Of a stretch of DNA of 64,000 bases, positions 61,885 through 64,000 are shown piece after piece. Each line of letters starts with the position of its first letter. The first letter of the stretch is position 1. The notes under the pieces are model-generated. The model saw nothing but the letters and a program-made list of their open reading frames with translations. It did no database searches and was not told the origin of the DNA. The stretch covers positions 638,501 to 702,500 of the forward strand of contig NZ_JAAVLX010000007.1 in assembly GCF_013114825.1 (NCBI RefSeq), in the 5' to 3' direction. The position numbers and the translations under genes were made by a program. The DNA is from Bradyrhizobium australiense. GTDB taxonomy: Bacteria; Pseudomonadota; Alphaproteobacteria; Rhizobiales; Xanthobacteraceae.

Positions 61885-63198
61885 ATGAACCTTCACCACC
61901 TCCTCAACGCCCGCCTTGCGGCCGGCAAGCCGGTTCGCGTCGCGCTGATCGGCGCCGGAAAATTCGGCTCCATGTTCCTGTCGCAGGTGCCGCATACGCC
62001 GGGACTCGAAGTGTCCGTCATCATCGACATCGATCGCGATCGCGCCCGCGAAGCCTGCCACACCGTCGGCTGGGATCAGGCGCGGATCGCGCGAACGGTC
62101 TTCACCGACGACGGCGCGCGAGCGATCGCGGATAGCGCAGTTGACGTCGTGGTGGAAGCCACCGGTAATCCCGCCGTCGGCATCCGTCATGCCCGCGCGG
62201 CAATTACCGCGGGCAAGCACGTTGTGATGGTCAATGTCGAGGCCGACGTGCTGGCCGGCCCACTGTTGGCGCAGGAAGCGCGGACAGCAGGCGTCGTCTA
62301 CTCGCTGGCCTATGGCGACCAGCCGGCGCTCACTGCGGAAATGGTGGACTGGGCGCGCGCGACGGGCTTTCGCGTGGTTGCCGCCGGCAAAGGCACAAAA
62401 TATCTCCCCGCCTATCACGACGTGACGCCGGACGGCGTCTGGCAGCATTACGGGCTGACGGCAGGTGAAGCACAATCGGCCGGCATGAATCCGCAGATGT
62501 TCAACTCGTTTCTGGACGGCACCAAATCCGCGATCGAAATGGCGGCCATCGCCAATGCGACCGGACTGGACGTGCCGTCGGATGGTTTGCTGTTTCCACC
62601 TTGCGGCGTCGACGATCTGCCGCATGTAATGCGGCCACGTGAGGCGGGCGGCGTGCTGGAGAAGGCTGGCCTTGCGGAAGTCGTGTCTTCGCTGGAGCGC
62701 GACGGCCGTCCCGTATTCAGGGATCTGCGCTGGGGCGTCTATGTCGTGCTGGAAGCACCGAACGATTATGCCGCCGATTGCTTCAGGCAATACGGGCTGA
62801 AGACCGACGCCTCAGGCAGATATGCGGCGATGTACAAGCCGTATCATCTGATCGGGCTCGAGCTGAATATCTCCATCCTGTCAGCCGCGCTGCGCAACGA
62901 GCCGACCGGTCAGCCGCATGATTTTCGTGGCGACGTTGCGGCGGTAGCAAAACGCGATCTGTGTGCCGGCGAGATGCTTGATGGCGAAGGCGGCTACACG
63001 GTGTGGGGCAAGCTGATGCCCGCGTCGAAAAGCCTCGCCGCCGGCGCGCTGCCGATCGGATTGGCTCATCGCGTCAAGCTGAAGAACGACGTGGCTCATG
63101 GCGCGGTGGTGCGCTGGAGCGATGTCGAGATCGATGAAGGCAGCGACACGATCAAGACGCGCAAAGCGATGGAAGCGGCATTCTCGACGAGACGATGA
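61885..63198 (+). CDS. NAD(P)-dependent oxidoreductase with C-terminal SAF domain (DRL-like)
   Basis: 437 residues. N-terminal Rossmann domain (VALIGAGKFGSMFLSQV), a homoserine-dehydrogenase-like middle (VVEATGNPAVGIRHARAAI; AAGKGTKYLPAY) and a C-terminal SAF-type region (AVAKRDLCAGEMLDGEGGY). Similar in build to flagellar-type SAF/oxidoreductase fusions found in sugar-acid or amino-acid catabolic clusters. Likely substrate: the product of the neighbouring dioxygenase or a related hydroxyacid (inference). Confidence 0.82.
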   Translation: MNLHHLLNARLAAGKPVRVALIGAGKFGSMFLSQVPHTPGLEVSVIIDIDRDRAREACHTVGWDQARIARTVFTDDGARAIADSAVDVVVEATGNPAVGIRHARAAITAGKHVVMVNVEADVLAGPLLAQEARTAGVVYSLAYGDQPALTAEMVDWARATGFRVVAAGKGTKYLPAYHDVTPDGVWQHYGLTAGEAQSAGMNPQMFNSFLDGTKSAIEMAAIANATGLDVPSDGLLFPPCGVDDLPHVMRPREAGGVLEKAGLAEVVSSLERDGRPVFRDLRWGVYVVLEAPNDYAADCFRQYGLKTDASGRYAAMYKPYHLIGLELNISILSAALRNEPTGQPHDFRGDVAAVAKRDLCAGEMLDGEGGYTVWGKLMPASKSLAAGALPIGLAHRVKLKNDVAHGAVVRWSDVEIDEGSDTIKTRKAMEAAFSTRR

Positions 63199-63637
63199 TC
63201 ACGCGGCGCGTGTCGGAAACGAGCTGCAGCCGGAAATTCCACTGCGCTGCGCATGCACGTTTAGGTCAAATGACGGGCGCTGTCGTGGGCGCCTGCGCGA
63301 CGAAAATGCCGCAACGCGGCATGTCGATTAATCAGTGGCGTATCCACGCGTCGCCCGTCATCTTAGCCTTTCGTCGGTGAAAGCGGCTGGGCCGCTCGAT
63401 ATTGAGGCAGGTCTTCGCACCTGCGGTGAACGCCAGAACGCTTGATTATCAATCACCAATTCGTCATCCTGCCCCTTAGGTCCATAAAGCCGGGAAAATT
63501 GATTGCATCACCAAACGCCTTGGTTTCAGGGCCCACATTCCTAAACAACAGTCCAGCACCGGTCATCGGCAAACCAGAGAAGACGACGTTAGATGGTTAT
63601 CCCTTGGTCGGTCTTGATGATAACAGAGGGGAAACAA
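63199..63637. other. Intergenic region before the second TRAP receptor
   Basis: 439 bases without a gene. It has an inverted repeat (TGACGGGCG at 63271-63279 and CGCCCGTCA at 63352-63360) and, inside it, a perfect 7-bp hairpin ATGCCGC-AAC-GCGGCAT (63306-63322). This may be another dispersed repeat or a transcript end for the oxidoreductase gene. A promoter for the TRAP gene probably lies in the last 150 bases but is not assigned. Confidence 0.5.
63271..63360. repeat. Inverted-repeat element with internal hairpin
   Basis: Outer arms TGACGGGCG and CGCCCGTCA (9 bp, perfect), inner ATGCCGC/GCGGCAT hairpin, plus GTGG-CGTAT-CCAC near the right arm. About 70 bases after the preceding stop codon. 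Could be a repeat family member or a structured 3' end. Confidence 0.5.
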
Positions 63638-64000
63638 ATGAAACGTCGCGATTTGTTGAAAGTGGGCGGCGTCGGTCTCGCCGCGAGTGCGGTTGCCGCG
63701 CCAGCGATTGCGCAAACGAATCCAGAAATAAAGTGGCGCTACACGGCAAGCTGGCCGAAGGCACTCGATACACTGTACGGCGGCTGCGAATATTTCGCCA
63801 AGCGCGTCGCTGAAATCACCGACAACAAATTCCAGATTCAGGCATTCGCGGCCGGCGAAATCGTTCCCGGTCTGCAGGTGCTCGACGCCGTCTCGAACGG
63901 CACCGTCGAAATGGGCAACACCGCGCTTTATTACTATTGGGGCAAGAACCCCGCCTTCACCTTCGGCACGTCTCTGCCGTTCGGCCTCAACACACGCTCG
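63638..64000 (+). CDS. TRAP transporter solute-binding protein (DctP family), N-terminal part
   Basis: 121 codons visible from ATG 63638 (AGAGGGGAAACAA upstream); it continues past the window. Twin-arginine signal KRRDLLKVGGVGLAASAVA and cleavage near AIAQ, then DctP motifs GEIVPGLQVLDAV and FGTSLPFGLNTR. Paralogous to the receptor at 11368-12453, with the same motif order and spacing. It follows the GntR/dioxygenase/oxidoreductase genes and probably imports their substrate. Whether DctQM follow cannot be seen here. Confidence 0.93.
   Translation, partial: MKRRDLLKVGGVGLAASAVAAPAIAQTNPEIKWRYTASWPKALDTLYGGCEYFAKRVAEITDNKFQIQAFAAGEIVPGLQVLDAVSNGTVEMGNTALYYYWGKNPAFTFGTSLPFGLNTRS

Overview
The window is GC-rich alphaproteobacterial chromosome. 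Dispersed palindromic repeats (a TCATTGCGAGGAGC type, a CGTCATTCCGGGA type and a multi-hairpin type), DUF4167 and DUF3775 proteins, two Tat-exported TRAP solute receptors and a short paralog-rich catabolic section all fit Bradyrhizobium or a close relative in the Nitrobacteraceae. This placement is inferred from gene content and repeats, not from a search. No phage, plasmid, integrase, IS element or CRISPR array was seen.

Region 1 (1-8802): a type I secretion pair (HlyD-type adaptor, cut by the window edge, and PrtD-type ABC exporter) on the minus strand. Divergent from it is a His-rich protein with three degenerate internal repeats, which is the likely local export substrate. It is followed by a two-gene redox unit: a membrane cytochrome b561 fused to a periplasmic ethylbenzene-dehydrogenase-type heme domain, then a 2Fe-2S/FAD reductase. 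Together the two could carry electrons from NAD(P)H to the periplasm.

Region 2 (8843-15585): a minus-strand unit of copper amine oxidase, TRAP receptor, gamma-glutamyltransferase and a metallo-beta-lactamase-fold protein, divergent from a FeaR-like AraC regulator. This looks like uptake and oxidation of amines or gamma-glutamylated amines.

Region 3 (15582-42542): a large exopolysaccharide locus. The minus arm makes precursors and starts the chain (UDP-glucuronate epimerase, UDP-glucose dehydrogenase, FkbM methyltransferase, ManC, initiating phosphoglycosyl transferase). The plus arm holds a PPP phosphatase, Wza-like export protein, outer-membrane barrel, Wzc-type tyrosine autokinase, VpsF-like polymerase, glycosyltransferases, two acyltransferases, a flippase and a WecB/TagA-type transferase. 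Two glycosidases sit in or beside it: a GH10 enzyme, and an RTX protein with a GH113-like domain and a CBM60-like module that probably leaves through a type I exporter such as the one in region 1.

Region 4 (42894-45286): two small basic proteins, an initiator tRNA with its terminator, and a decayed GMC oxidoreductase.

Region 5 (45522-55831): catabolic and detoxification genes: SDR lacking the usual tetrad, quinone oxidoreductase, two paralogous MBL hydrolases, FAH-family hydrolase, glutathione transferase, serine hydrolase, enoyl-CoA hydratase, Ogt, and a tandem pair of alpha/beta hydrolases.

Region 6 (55848-64000): a class III nucleotide cyclase; an ECF41-type sigma factor divergent from an AhpD/CMD protein with a promoter-like motif shared between them; a methyltransferase; then a GntR regulator with a perfect 20-bp operator-like palindrome, a phytanoyl-CoA-dioxygenase-family enzyme, a SAF-domain oxidoreductase and the start of a second TRAP receptor.
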